From NCBI GenBank assembly GCA_002348825.1, contig DEBN01000062.1, positions 1-42,966 of the forward strand: DNA of 42,966 nt, given 5' to 3'. Shown here piece after piece: positions 23,989-32,679 of this stretch. The notes beneath the pieces are model-generated. The model was given only the letters and a program-made list of their open reading frames with translations. It made no database searches and was not told the origin of the DNA. The stretch is from Gammaproteobacteria bacterium UBA2955. Its GTDB lineage: Bacteria > Pseudomonadota > Gammaproteobacteria > Pseudomonadales > Azotimanducaceae. A program made the position numbers and the translations under genes. Numbering within the stretch: position 1 is the first letter of the stretch; the number at the start of each line of letters is the position of its first letter.

Positions 23989-25011
23989 TCAGCGATCCAG
24001 CATGAGGTCCGCTAGGGTTTGTAATTCCACAACACTGCGGGCGGAAACATTTATAGACGTAACCGGTGTTTCGTCCCAAACCTGCAGCCGATCGCGGATT
24101 TTCTCAACTGGGCCGACCAGAGATATCTCGTCCGCTAGGGCGCTAGGCACTGCTTCGGCAGCTTCCTGTTTTTTACCCGCAAGATAGAGGTCCTGGATTT
24201 TCTCCGCGTCAGCTTCAAAGCCCATTCGGCTAACCAGTTCTTTGTGGAAGTTGCGGTCTTTGGCACCCATGCCGCCGACGTACAGGGCGAGCATGTGCTT
24301 GATAGGGATGAGTCCCTGCTCCACATCGTCGGTGATGTTGACGACCAAGCCCTGAGTTACCTCGAAATCTGCTTTAGCGTTGGATAGAGAGGCTGAGTAA
24401 ACGTCCTGACGAAAAGGCGAATAGTATAGGGGCAACCAGCCATCTGCGATCTCCGCAGCCAGAGCCACATTTTTCGGTCCCTCGGCGCCCATCATTATGG
24501 GCAAATCCGCTCGGAGCGGATGAGTAATGGGTTTGAGCGGCTTGCCCAAATCCCAGGAGCCTTCGCCGGTGAAGGGCAGCGGATAGTGCTCGCCGTCATT
24601 AGCAACGGGCTCTTCACGGGCTAAAACCTGACGAATGATTGAAATATATTCACGCGTGCGCGCTAACGGTTTGGAAAACGGTGCACCGTACCAGCCCTCC
24701 ACAACCTGCGGGCCGGATACTCCTAGCCCTAAAATCATGCGGCCATTGGATAAATGATCCATAGTTAAGGCGGCCATCGCCATAGCGGTAGGCGTACGTG
24801 CAGAAATCTGGCAAATGCCAGTGCCTAGACGGATGCGGCTCGTTTGCGCGCCAATCCACGCCAGTGGCGTCAATGCGTCGCTGCCGTAGGCCTCTGCCGT
24901 CCATACCGAGTCATAACCTAACTTTTCGGCCTGTTGTGCCATTTGCACATGGTGCTGCGGCGGTGTGGAACCCCAATATCCAAGGGAAAGTCCGAGCTTC
25001 ATGGATTTCAT
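23989..25011 (-). CDS. LLM-class flavin oxidoreductase, F420-dependent-like
   Basis: This 340-residue TIM-barrel protein belongs to the luciferase-like monooxygenase superfamily. It opens MKLGLSLGYWGSTPPQHHV, with KLGYDSVWTAEAYGSDAL and IRLGTGICQISARTPTAMA, then NGRMILGLGVSGPQVVEGWYG. These resemble the F420-dependent LLM group (TIGR-type 'F420-dependent oxidoreductase') common in actinobacteria and marine gammaproteobacteria; an FMN-dependent role is also possible. The reaction is unknown. ATG 25011 has AAAGGA upstream; a second ATG lies at 25002. It follows the GPH transporter by 41 bases on the same strand. Confidence 0.9.
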   Translation of the reverse strand: MKSMKLGLSLGYWGSTPPQHHVQMAQQAEKLGYDSVWTAEAYGSDALTPLAWIGAQTSRIRLGTGICQISARTPTAMAMAALTMDHLSNGRMILGLGVSGPQVVEGWYGAPFSKPLARTREYISIIRQVLAREEPVANDGEHYPLPFTGEGSWDLGKPLKPITHPLRADLPIMMGAEGPKNVALAAEIADGWLPLYYSPFRQDVYSASLSNAKADFEVTQGLVVNITDDVEQGLIPIKHMLALYVGGMGAKDRNFHKELVSRMGFEADAEKIQDLYLAGKKQEAAEAVPSALADEISLVGPVEKIRDRLQVWDETPVTSINVSARSVVELQTLADLMLDR

Positions 25012-25052
25012 TTAAACGGTCCTTTGTTTGTCGGTGGTTTGGGTCGAAGATA

Positions 25053-26552
25053 TCAATTGGTTTGACCAGCCGTACTCCCTTCCCCAATCTGTTCATCACG
25101 CAGCTTTGCTAACGCATCCAAGTTAGCGTTATGAGAGGCTCGATCTATCTTATAAAGATTGATCAAAGCGATTCCAATGAGACACAAAGAACAGTACAGC
25201 GGAAGAAAGAACGTTGCGATATCGAAGCGGATAGCCATGGTCATTTGTTCGACCGATCGGACTGCGTCTAATCCTGCGGCGGAAACCACTATGCCAGCCC
25301 CCAAAATCCCTGACGCAGCGGTAAATTTTGCTGCAAAAGCCCTTGCAGCAAAGAATAATCCTTCTGAGCGCCTAGTCGTTTTTCGTTCGCTATCCTCTAC
25401 GATGTCGGCCATCATCGAGTCTAGAAAAACTGTTCCCATAATGCCAAGCACGACCTCAACGTAAATAAAAAGGGTATAGATTAGAAGGCTTTCTAGGCTT
25501 CCTAGGCCTGGCCAAAAACCATTCAAAACTGCGATATAAGGAATAGGGTAAAGAAACAGTCTTGTCAAAAGACACACTATAGCGCCGTATTTTTTGCCTA
25601 ACCTCATCCCCACTTTAGGTGCAAAAAAGCTAGCCACGGGTGGCGCAAACAAAACCGCTACCGCGGTCATCCCAATTTCCCACGGCTCGAACTCGAAGAA
25701 ATAAGTCACGTTGAATAGATATAAGGCGGCGCCTAATCCGCCGGCTGCACCAAGTGCTAGCCCGTAAAAAAATAATGCGGCAAAATTTCCGTTCTTCAGA
25801 CTCTCCGCAATTTGACGTATTTCTTTGAACATTTCAGAGATTTTGAAGGTTTCAGACGGCTGGGGTAGCTTTGCTGCGAGACGCTGGGTGCCGAGAGAAG
25901 CCGTTATGATTACGATGGTAATAATCGAGGCGCCTACCGTTCCGTATATGGCGTAGGCCTCAGGGGAAACGAATCCGTGGTCATACCCGAATGTTCTACT
26001 CCCAATTTCAATTGCGCCAATCCAGAAAAAGAAGTTGACAAGGTGAATGCCGTTTCCGCCGGTCCAACCGAATAAGTGTCGGAGAGAGAGCCACCGATTT
26101 CTTTCGTCATAATCCTTGACTAGATCCGGGAGGAGGGCAGTGCAGGGGACTTCGAACAGCGTCACGCCGGTGCGGATTATGATTGCCATCACAAGAACAT
26201 AGACAAAGGCTTCCTCGCCACTCACAGCAACCACTGGGTTGAATAGCGCGTAGAACCCGCCCGGCAGCAATAGAAGGGACGTATACATAAACGGGTGGCG
26301 TCTGCCAATGCGAGTGTTGCTCTTATCAGACCAGTGCCCCAGTAGTGGATCAGTAAATGCATCCCATACCATCGCAATAGCCAGAGCAAGCCCCGATAGA
26401 TATCCAGGAACGCCCAAACAATTGTTTGAATAAATCAAAAGTAGATAGCTAAAAGCGTTGTCTTTGATTCCGTAAGCCATGGAAGATGAGCCATAGAACC
26501 AAAATGTAGGATTCTTGAATAGCGGCCTCTCGCCAGTTGTGTGTATGTCCAT
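25053..26552 (-). CDS. MFS transporter, GPH (sugar:cation symporter) type
   Basis: This 499-residue transporter has 12 hydrophobic helices and the GPH family signatures: WFYGSSSMAYGIKDNAF, the DAFTDPLLGHWSDKSNTRIG loop between helices 2 and 3, and GRRHPFMY. GPH proteins import glycosides, pentosides or hexuronides, though many marine homologues are near acyl-CoA genes with unknown substrates. I prefer ATG 26552 because a GGAGGGG Shine-Dalgarno precedes it; an in-frame ATG at 26591 is alternative. Codons and third positions look more AT-rich than its neighbours. It is divergent from the MerR-TPR gene. Confidence 0.88.
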   Translation of the reverse strand: MDIHTTGERPLFKNPTFWFYGSSSMAYGIKDNAFSYLLLIYSNNCLGVPGYLSGLALAIAMVWDAFTDPLLGHWSDKSNTRIGRRHPFMYTSLLLLPGGFYALFNPVVAVSGEEAFVYVLVMAIIIRTGVTLFEVPCTALLPDLVKDYDERNRWLSLRHLFGWTGGNGIHLVNFFFWIGAIEIGSRTFGYDHGFVSPEAYAIYGTVGASIITIVIITASLGTQRLAAKLPQPSETFKISEMFKEIRQIAESLKNGNFAALFFYGLALGAAGGLGAALYLFNVTYFFEFEPWEIGMTAVAVLFAPPVASFFAPKVGMRLGKKYGAIVCLLTRLFLYPIPYIAVLNGFWPGLGSLESLLIYTLFIYVEVVLGIMGTVFLDSMMADIVEDSERKTTRRSEGLFFAARAFAAKFTAASGILGAGIVVSAAGLDAVRSVEQMTMAIRFDIATFFLPLYCSLCLIGIALINLYKIDRASHNANLDALAKLRDEQIGEGSTAGQTN

Positions 26553-26727
26553 CCCCGCATCCCCTCCAAAACTGCTGGTCAAAGTTAGCACTTTGATCGG
26601 AGCAATTACACATTTAGTCTCGCGATTTGTTGAGAGCTCTGATTCTCTAAGTTATATTTCTTCTGGAGGGTAGCGCTGATAGATTCTAGCAAGCGCATTA
26701 TTTGCCACCACGGATTTATAGGTTTCG

Positions 26728-27555
26728 ATGCGAGGCTACAGCACTAAACAGGTATCCGATTTGATCGGCATGAAACCTACCCGGGTCCGACATTATGTGC
26801 GACGCAGATTGCTCCAGCCGGCGCGTAGTCCCCGCGGGCACTATCGTTTCTCCTTCCAAGACGTCGTACTACTGCGCACTGCAAAAGGTATGACCGATGC
26901 TTCGATTTCGGTGCGCCAGGCAAACCGAGCGCTACAGAAACTACAAGATGAGTTGAAAAGCCTGTCTTCGCTTAGCGCGGTTCGAATCTGCGCGTACGGC
27001 AATGCGGTGGTCGTGCGCGAAGAGAATAATGTGTGGGAAGTCGAAAGCCGTCAGATGACTATGGATTTCGACATTCAGAACTTGGCTGCGGATGTGGCGC
27101 AGATCGCTAACGACGGAGTCGGTGGAGGTAAACCGCCAGAGGAGTTGAACTCCGACGAATGGTACAACCTAGGTTTAGATTTGGAAGAAGTAGATCCTGG
27201 GCGTGCACCAGAAGCCTATAGACGGGCGGTACGACTAGACCCTGAAAACGCGGATGCGCATGTAAATTTGGGGCGCTTGTATCAGCTTGATGGTGACTTG
27301 CGATTAGCGAGGCATCATTATCAACGCGCCTTATCTGTTCGTGGCGACCATGAGCTGGCGAATTACAACTTGGGCACAATTTTTGATGAACTCGACGAGC
27401 GCCAAAGCGCTGCCGATTTCTACCAGCTCGCACCGTCGGTGCCGGACGCGCATTACAACCTGGCGCGTATTCGAGAGCTGGAGGGTGACGAACTCAATGC
27501 AAAGCGTCATCTGCTCATGTACCGACGCTTGGTACAGCTCGAGGATCTCCAGTAA
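26728..27555 (+). CDS. MerR-type regulator fused to TPR repeats
   Basis: This 275-residue protein has an N-terminal MerR-like winged helix (1-72: STKQVSDLIGMKPTRVRHYV, SPRGHYRFSFQDVVLLRTAK). A helical linker follows, and then TPR repeats from about 140 to 250 (for example DPENADAHVNLGRLYQLDGD, ARHHYQRALSVRGDHELANY, RIRELEGDELNAKRHL). TPRs replace the usual effector-binding domain, suggesting sensing through a protein partner rather than a small molecule. The target promoter is most simply its own divergent region upstream of the GPH transporter (26553-26727). It converges on fur with a 5-base gap. Confidence 0.85.
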   Translation: MRGYSTKQVSDLIGMKPTRVRHYVRRRLLQPARSPRGHYRFSFQDVVLLRTAKGMTDASISVRQANRALQKLQDELKSLSSLSAVRICAYGNAVVVREENNVWEVESRQMTMDFDIQNLAADVAQIANDGVGGGKPPEELNSDEWYNLGLDLEEVDPGRAPEAYRRAVRLDPENADAHVNLGRLYQLDGDLRLARHHYQRALSVRGDHELANYNLGTIFDELDERQSAADFYQLAPSVPDAHYNLARIRELEGDELNAKRHLLMYRRLVQLEDLQ

Positions 27556-27560
27556 ACCCT

Positions 27561-27977
27561 CTATTCAGTAGGCGTTTGCTCACGCTTGCGTACGTACAAC
27601 ACGAGCTCATGATGCACAAGATCAAAGCCGTGTTGCTCGGCAATTTGGTGCTGCAGCTTTTCAATGTCTTCGCTGACAAATTCGACGACGCCACCGTTGT
27701 CCACGTCGACCATATGGTCGTGATGGATGTCATCCGCAAGCTCATAGACCGCGTGGCCGTCGTCGAAATTATGGCGACTGACGATGCCCGCCGATTCGAA
27801 TTGCGTAAGGACTCGATAAACCGTCGCGAGTCCGACAGTGTCGTCAGAGTTAATCAGTTGTTTGTAGACATCCTCGGCGCTCATATGGCGAGGTTCGGCG
27901 CGCTCCAAAACTTCTAAAACCTTAAGTCTTGGCAACGTTACCTTAAGACCTGCTTTTTTTAGATCCGATCCGATCAC
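27561..27977 (-). CDS. fur: Ferric uptake regulator Fur
   Basis: The 138-residue form begins at GTG 27977 and reads VIGSDLKKAGLKVTLPRLKV, matching gammaproteobacterial Fur N-termini; an upstream ATG at 28064 would add 29 residues that Fur does not normally have. The winged helix is followed by metal-ligand motifs DDIHHDHMVDVDNGGVVEF and the end LVHHELVLYVRKRE. Only a few of the usual C-terminal Cys ligands of E. coli Fur are present, as in pseudomonads. It is a cytoplasmic iron-dependent repressor. A weak Fur-box-like sequence (28005-28023) upstream of the preferred start hints at autoregulation. Confidence 0.9.
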   Translation of the reverse strand: MIGSDLKKAGLKVTLPRLKVLEVLERAEPRHMSAEDVYKQLINSDDTVGLATVYRVLTQFESAGIVSRHNFDDGHAVYELADDIHHDHMVDVDNGGVVEFVSEDIEKLQHQIAEQHGFDLVHHELVLYVRKREQTPTE

Positions 27978-28004
27978 CTTTCTACCCCACCCGCTATTAC
28001 CTTT

Positions 28005-28023
28005 ATCAATGATACTCAGTTTT
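28005..28023 (-). promoter_or_regulatory. Weak candidate Fur box
   Basis: The 19 bases AAAACTGAGTATCATTGAT (minus strand) share about 11 positions with the Fur-box consensus, including the central TATCATT. It lies 28 bases upstream of the preferred GTG start of fur. With only 11 of 19 matches this is a suggestion, not a confident site. Confidence 0.25.
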
Positions 28024-28102
28024 AATCGACAAGGGGCTGATTTATGAGTCCGGAATATGCTCAAATTTGCAGTGCTAAATATACATTCAAGCGGAGGAAG
28101 GC

Positions 28103-28822
28103 ATGATTGAAGAACACATAGACATCGAGACCAAAGATGGCGCTATGAATACGTTCATAACGCGACCGGATCGAGGAGGACCTTTCCCCGTGATCGTGTT
28201 CTTGATGGACGCTCCGGGAAAGCGCGAGGAACTGCACGATATGGCGCGGCGCATAGCTACTGTGGGCTACTACGTCATGCTGCCGAATCTATATTACCGA
28301 CAGGTGCGGGATTTTGTGGTGGGACCAGAGACCCGCGAGGTGATGTTTGGCTACATGAATGCGTTGAGTAACGACATCGTATGCGAGGACGTCGAGTCTT
28401 TGCTTAAACATGCCGCGCAAGCAGCCGACGCCAGTGACGGTCCCGCAGGAACGTTGGGCTATTGCATGAGTGGCCCGTTTTCGTTCTCAGCGGCCGCCGC
28501 CTTTCCAGACCGTATCAAGGCGGCAGCGTCCTTGTACGGCGTGCGTTTGTGTGTTGATACGCCCAGTTCACCACATCTGCGAGCCGACAAAGTCCAAGGC
28601 GAGTTGTACTTTGCGTGTGCTGAAACCGACGACTGGGCCCCACCGGAAATGGTTCAGGCGTTGGACGATCACCTTGCCAAAGCAGGTGTTCGCTACACCA
28701 TAGAATGGTACCCCGGCACCCACCATGGTTTCGCTTTTCCAGGTCGCGGAGAGATATACGACAAAGCCGCTGCTGAAAGACATTGGTCTCGACTGTTCGC
28801 CCTATTTGCGCGGAATCTGTAA
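28103..28822 (+). CDS. Dienelactone hydrolase family protein
   Basis: This 239-residue alpha/beta hydrolase has the dienelactone-hydrolase nucleophile Cys121 in LGYCMSGPFSF, and the late His in GTHHGFAFPGRG. It opens with a beta-strand region that reads MNTFITRPDRGGPFPVIVFL. The Cys nucleophile, rather than Ser, and the HHGFAFPGR motif support the DLH family. Typical members open the lactone ring in chlorocatechol pathways, but many have unknown substrates. A strong Shine-Dalgarno GGAGGAAGG precedes the ATG. It faces away from fur across 125 bases. Confidence 0.92.
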   Translation: MIEEHIDIETKDGAMNTFITRPDRGGPFPVIVFLMDAPGKREELHDMARRIATVGYYVMLPNLYYRQVRDFVVGPETREVMFGYMNALSNDIVCEDVESLLKHAAQAADASDGPAGTLGYCMSGPFSFSAAAAFPDRIKAAASLYGVRLCVDTPSSPHLRADKVQGELYFACAETDDWAPPEMVQALDDHLAKAGVRYTIEWYPGTHHGFAFPGRGEIYDKAAAERHWSRLFALFARNL

Positions 28823-28909
28823 CAGCAGGGTCGCTGGATCAGCCGGAGGTTTCCGTGAGTTGTTGGCAATTGGTGTCCGTGCCTAAATTACCGAGCCAAG
28901 CGATACTCG

Positions 28910-29893
28910 TCAGAGTTTCGGTACGCGCAAATTCTTTGCAGCCAGAAATTCGGGATTATAGAGCCGCGACTGATACTTGCCGCCGTCATCGCAAAGTATT
29001 GTGACCACGGTGTGCCCAGGTCCTAACCGCTCGGCAACTTTGACTGCGGCGGCTAGGTTGATGCCCGAGCTAGAGCCGAAAAACCAACCGTCTTTACGCA
29101 ATAGCGTGTAACACATATCGACCATCTCTTGATCGGTGATTTGGACCGAGTCATCGATCTCGGTGTCGGCTAAGTTTTCGGTCACTCGAGAGTTGCCGAT
29201 GCCCTCGGTTATGGAGGGCCCCGGGGTCATAGTTGCCTCGCCGGTGGTGACCCAGTTATGCAGGGCGCTGCCCATAGGGTCGGCTAAAACCACCTGAGCA
29301 CCGTTAGAACGCTGTTTCAGGTACCGCGACACCCCAGCCAGTGTGCCGCCTGTTCCCACCGCGCAGGTGAAGGCGTCTACCTTACCCTCGGTTTGTTCCC
29401 AGATCTCTGGGCCAGTGGATTCAAAATGTGCTTGCCGATTGGCGGTGTTGTCGAATTGGTTAGCCCAAATTCCATTGTTTAAAGTCGCCGCATAGCGGCC
29501 GGCTTGTTTTTGAAAGTTTTCATCATTGGCATAGGGCACGGTGGGCACCACACGTACGTCCGCGCCTAAAGTGCGCAGCAAGGCAACTTTTTCTGTCGAT
29601 TGGTTGTCGGGCATATAGATTACACAGGCGTAGCCTCGACTATTGCATACGTGGGCCAGTCCTATGCCGGTGTTTCCCGCTGTTCCCTCAACCACTGTGC
29701 CGCCTGCTTTTAGCGTGCCCGATTTTTCTGCTGCGTTGATCATCCATAACGCGGCTCGGTCTTTGACGGAGCCCCCCGGGTTCATAAATTCGGCTTTGCC
29801 GAGTATTTCGCAGCCAGTTTTTGTGGATAGGCTTTCGATTTTGATGAGTGGCGTATTACCAATGGATCCGGTTAGGCCCTGTAGAGATGACAT
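28910..29893 (-). CDS. Cysteine synthase-like PLP enzyme
   Basis: This 327-residue fold-type II PLP enzyme has the PLP lysine Lys44 in NPGGSVKDRAALWMI, the phosphate-substrate loop EGTAGNTGIGLAHVC (about 68-82) and a Gly-rich PLP phosphate cup VGTGGTLAGVSRYLK. The C-terminal segment DGGKYQSRLYNPEFL is typical of a cysteine-synthase subgroup that uses TAGNTG rather than TSGNTG. It would make cysteine from O-acetylserine (or a related donor) and sulfide. Cystathionine beta-synthase-like activity is also possible, as it lacks nothing obvious of that subgroup except the CBS domains. It is divergent from the serine hydrolase gene. Confidence 0.88.
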   Translation of the reverse strand: MSSLQGLTGSIGNTPLIKIESLSTKTGCEILGKAEFMNPGGSVKDRAALWMINAAEKSGTLKAGGTVVEGTAGNTGIGLAHVCNSRGYACVIYMPDNQSTEKVALLRTLGADVRVVPTVPYANDENFQKQAGRYAATLNNGIWANQFDNTANRQAHFESTGPEIWEQTEGKVDAFTCAVGTGGTLAGVSRYLKQRSNGAQVVLADPMGSALHNWVTTGEATMTPGPSITEGIGNSRVTENLADTEIDDSVQITDQEMVDMCYTLLRKDGWFFGSSSGINLAAAVKVAERLGPGHTVVTILCDDGGKYQSRLYNPEFLAAKNLRVPKL

Positions 29894-30034
29894 AGGGAAC
29901 TCCGTGATAGCAGCAGCCGATTCTAAGGCTCGGTTGTTGGGTCGGCAACATATGGGGCGCGCACAGTAATGGTGGTTGGCTATTTGTGTAACGGGTCGGG
30001 TAATCTTAATGCCAACAGAAAGGGGCTTTGAGTA

Positions 30035-31201
30035 ATGAGTGAGGAAATTTTAGCTGCCGCGAGCGACCGCGGTTTAGTCGTTGAACAGGTCGCTAAGCTT
30101 TTACAGCGAGTGCAAAAAGAGGTCAACGAAGGCCTGCTGCCGGCCACTCAGGTTGCTCTGGCGAAAGACGGTGAACTGGTGTTTCAGGCGTCCTACGGCA
30201 CGGCGCAACAGGACTCGTTGACCTGCATATTTTCCGCGACTAAGGCCATCACTTCGGCCGCAGCGTGGCTGTTGATGCAGGAGGGCAAACTTGCGGAAGC
30301 CGAGCGAGTGGCAGATATCATCCCGGAGTTTGCGGCCAACGAGAAAGATCAGATCACCGTAGAACAGTTGTTTACTCATACTGCGGGTTTCCCGAGCGCG
30401 CCGTTTGCACCTTTAGAGTGGGACGATAAACAGGCGCGTCTCGGCCGTTTCACGCGCTGGTGGTTGAATTGGCCTCCAGGTAGCAAATTCGAGTACCACG
30501 CATCGTCATCAATGTATGTCATCGCCGAGCTGATAGAGCGTCGTAGCGGAAAGGGTTATCGTGAATTTGTGCGCGATCGAGTGCTCGAGCCACTGGGACT
30601 AAAGAATCTGTTTGTTGGATTGCCCGAGCGTGAAAACGCGCGCGTATTGCCCTGCGAACACGTCGGTGACCCATTGACACCCGAGGACTATAAGAACCTA
30701 GGCATGCCGGTGCCGCCGGTCACCGAGGTGACCGAAGAGGCCATTTTGGCCTTTAACCGGGCCGAGGTTCGTGCGGTGGGCGTCCCCGGAGGTGGCGGTT
30801 TTGCCACTGCGGGAGACCTGGCGTTGTTTCATCAGGCGCTCCTGCACGGTGGCTTACCGGGCTCTGATGAGCTCTGGAGTCAGGCCACTCGGAGGGACGT
30901 GCGTAGAGTTCGGTCGGGCGATTTCACCGATATGATGTTTAAGAAACCGGCCAATCGGGCCCTCGGTCTGATCATTAGCGGTGATGATTCGCGGAATTTT
31001 CGTGGTTTCGGCAAAACAAATTCTGCTTCGGCTTTTGGCCATAATGGCGCGGGGGGTCAGCTTGCTTGGGCCGACCCGGCCACTGGTTTGTCTTTGGGCT
31101 ACGTTACGCCGGGCCATGATCGCAACAGTATTCGGCAGGGTGGCCGTGGTGTGGCAATCAGTAGTATTGCGGCCCAGTGTGCGCCGTTGTCAGCTGGTTG
31201 A
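30035..31201 (+). CDS. Serine hydrolase, class C beta-lactamase-like esterase
   Basis: This 388-residue protein has the penicillin-binding fold: Ser67-x-x-Lys70 in FSATKAITSAAAWLLM, then HTAGFP, Tyr154 in KFEYHASSS (in place of the canonical YxN), and the Gly-rich FGHNGAGGQLAWADP segment near the C-terminus. Such proteins are usually esterases or D-aminopeptidases rather than antibiotic-degrading enzymes; there is no signal peptide, which argues against a periplasmic beta-lactamase. A clear AAAGGGG lies before the ATG. It leads a three-gene run with the amidohydrolase and dehydrogenase downstream. Confidence 0.88.
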   Translation: MSEEILAAASDRGLVVEQVAKLLQRVQKEVNEGLLPATQVALAKDGELVFQASYGTAQQDSLTCIFSATKAITSAAAWLLMQEGKLAEAERVADIIPEFAANEKDQITVEQLFTHTAGFPSAPFAPLEWDDKQARLGRFTRWWLNWPPGSKFEYHASSSMYVIAELIERRSGKGYREFVRDRVLEPLGLKNLFVGLPERENARVLPCEHVGDPLTPEDYKNLGMPVPPVTEVTEEAILAFNRAEVRAVGVPGGGGFATAGDLALFHQALLHGGLPGSDELWSQATRRDVRRVRSGDFTDMMFKKPANRALGLIISGDDSRNFRGFGKTNSASAFGHNGAGGQLAWADPATGLSLGYVTPGHDRNSIRQGGRGVAISSIAAQCAPLSAG

Positions 31202-31251
31202 AAGCTGAAAATAAGCGAGCACTTGAATATTAAATGCTAGAGGTCGTTGGT

Positions 31252-32676
31252 ATGTTTTTTAGAGGATTGCTGATCGCTTTTGCGTTGTTGCTCACGCTCG
31301 CCAGAATACCTGCCCATGCGGCCGAAATTTTGGATTTTGTTCAGTCCGAGCGTCAATCCTCTATCCAAATTGCCGATACGCTATGGCGTCTGGCCGAGTT
31401 GGGTTATCTCGAGCACAACAGCAGTAAAACCCTGCAAAATTATCTGGCCGAGCGGGAATTCACCGTGGAGCAGGGCGTTGCTGGCATTCCCACGGCGTTT
31501 GTCGCGACATATGGTCGCGACGGTCCGACCATTGCACTGCTGGCTGAATTTGATGCGTTGCCTGGCTTGAATCAAGCGGCGGTGCCGCGGCGCATGATAG
31601 AAAAAGAAGGTGCGCCGGGTCATGCCTGTGGTCATCATCTATTCGGTGCTGCGTCGGTAGCCGCGGCAAGCGCGTTGGCTGCTTGGCTCGACGCGACCGG
31701 TATCGCCGCCACGATCAAATTGGTGGGCACTCCTGCTGAGGAGGGGGGTTCTGGCAAGGTCTATTTAGCGCGCGCCGGCGTGTTTGATGATGTAGACGCG
31801 GTGTTACATTGGCATCCCAGCGATCGCAATTCAGCGTCGCCCTCTAGCTCCACAGCCAACAAGTCGGGGCGCTTTACGTTTCGCGGCCGCGCTGCGCATG
31901 CGGCCTCTGCACCGGAACGTGGTCGATCGGCCCTAGATGGTGTTGAAGCCATGAATTACATGGTCAATTTAATGCGCGAGCACGTTCCGCAGCTGGCGCG
32001 TATCCACTATGTGATTACTGATGGTGGGGACGCACCGAATATTGTCCCAGAGCAGGCGCAGGTCTATTACTACGTCCGGCATCCCAAGCCATCACAGGTC
32101 AAGAATCTATTTAAGCGCGTGGTTAAAGCGGCCGAGGCGGCCGCCATGGGTACCGAAACAGAAGTTGCGGTGGAAGTTATGCACGGAAATTACCCGGTGA
32201 TGCCTAACCATACGCTGGCGCGAGTTGTGCACGAGAACTTAGTCTCGCTGGGCGGTATTCGCTACGACCAAGCCGAGCAAACTTTTGCGGAGAATATTCA
32301 GGCGAGTTTTCAGGTGCAGCGCTTGGCGCTGGGTTCGGAGCGGCAGATTCAGCCGTATGCGTTTAGGCAGGGTATGGGTTCGACAGACGTGGGCGATGTC
32401 AGTTGGTTGGTGCCTACTGTGGGGTTCACCACTGCGACATGGGTGCCGGGAACCTCTGCGCACAGCTGGCAAGCGGTAGCGGCGGGGGGCATGTCCATCG
32501 GGCATAAGGGCATGCACTTGGCCAGCAAACTTTTGGCGCAGACCGCGGTGGACTTAATTCAAAGTCCCGAGCTTATTGCGGCGGCAACGGAAGAGCTACA
32601 GCGCTCGCAGGGCCCCGGCTTTAAATATGCGGCTTTATTGGGTGATCGCCTGCCACCTTTGGATTACCGGCGTTAA
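31252..32676 (+). CDS. Exported M20-family amidohydrolase (AbgB-like)
   Basis: This 474-residue protein has a signal peptide (FFRGLLIAFALLLTLARIPA, cleaved near HAA) and a peptidase M20/AbgB-type catalytic domain. Metal-binding motifs are GHACGHHLFGAASV, TPAEEGGSGK and VLHWHPSDRN, with the dimerisation domain containing FRGRAAHAASAPERGRSALD. It hydrolyses amide bonds of an amidated or N-acyl substrate in the periplasm, as in aminobenzoyl-glutamate hydrolases. ATG 31252 is chosen because AGAGG lies eight bases upstream; ATG 31234 would add six residues. The dehydrogenase gene starts three bases after its stop. Confidence 0.88.
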   Translation: MFFRGLLIAFALLLTLARIPAHAAEILDFVQSERQSSIQIADTLWRLAELGYLEHNSSKTLQNYLAEREFTVEQGVAGIPTAFVATYGRDGPTIALLAEFDALPGLNQAAVPRRMIEKEGAPGHACGHHLFGAASVAAASALAAWLDATGIAATIKLVGTPAEEGGSGKVYLARAGVFDDVDAVLHWHPSDRNSASPSSSTANKSGRFTFRGRAAHAASAPERGRSALDGVEAMNYMVNLMREHVPQLARIHYVITDGGDAPNIVPEQAQVYYYVRHPKPSQVKNLFKRVVKAAEAAAMGTETEVAVEVMHGNYPVMPNHTLARVVHENLVSLGGIRYDQAEQTFAENIQASFQVQRLALGSERQIQPYAFRQGMGSTDVGDVSWLVPTVGFTTATWVPGTSAHSWQAVAAGGMSIGHKGMHLASKLLAQTAVDLIQSPELIAAATEELQRSQGPGFKYAALLGDRLPPLDYRR

Positions 32677-32679
32677 GCA

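Noticed and set aside
26979..26988. GGTTCGAATC, resembling the T-loop of a tRNA
   Set aside because: It lies inside the MerR-TPR gene, and no acceptor stem or anticodon arm can be folded around it.
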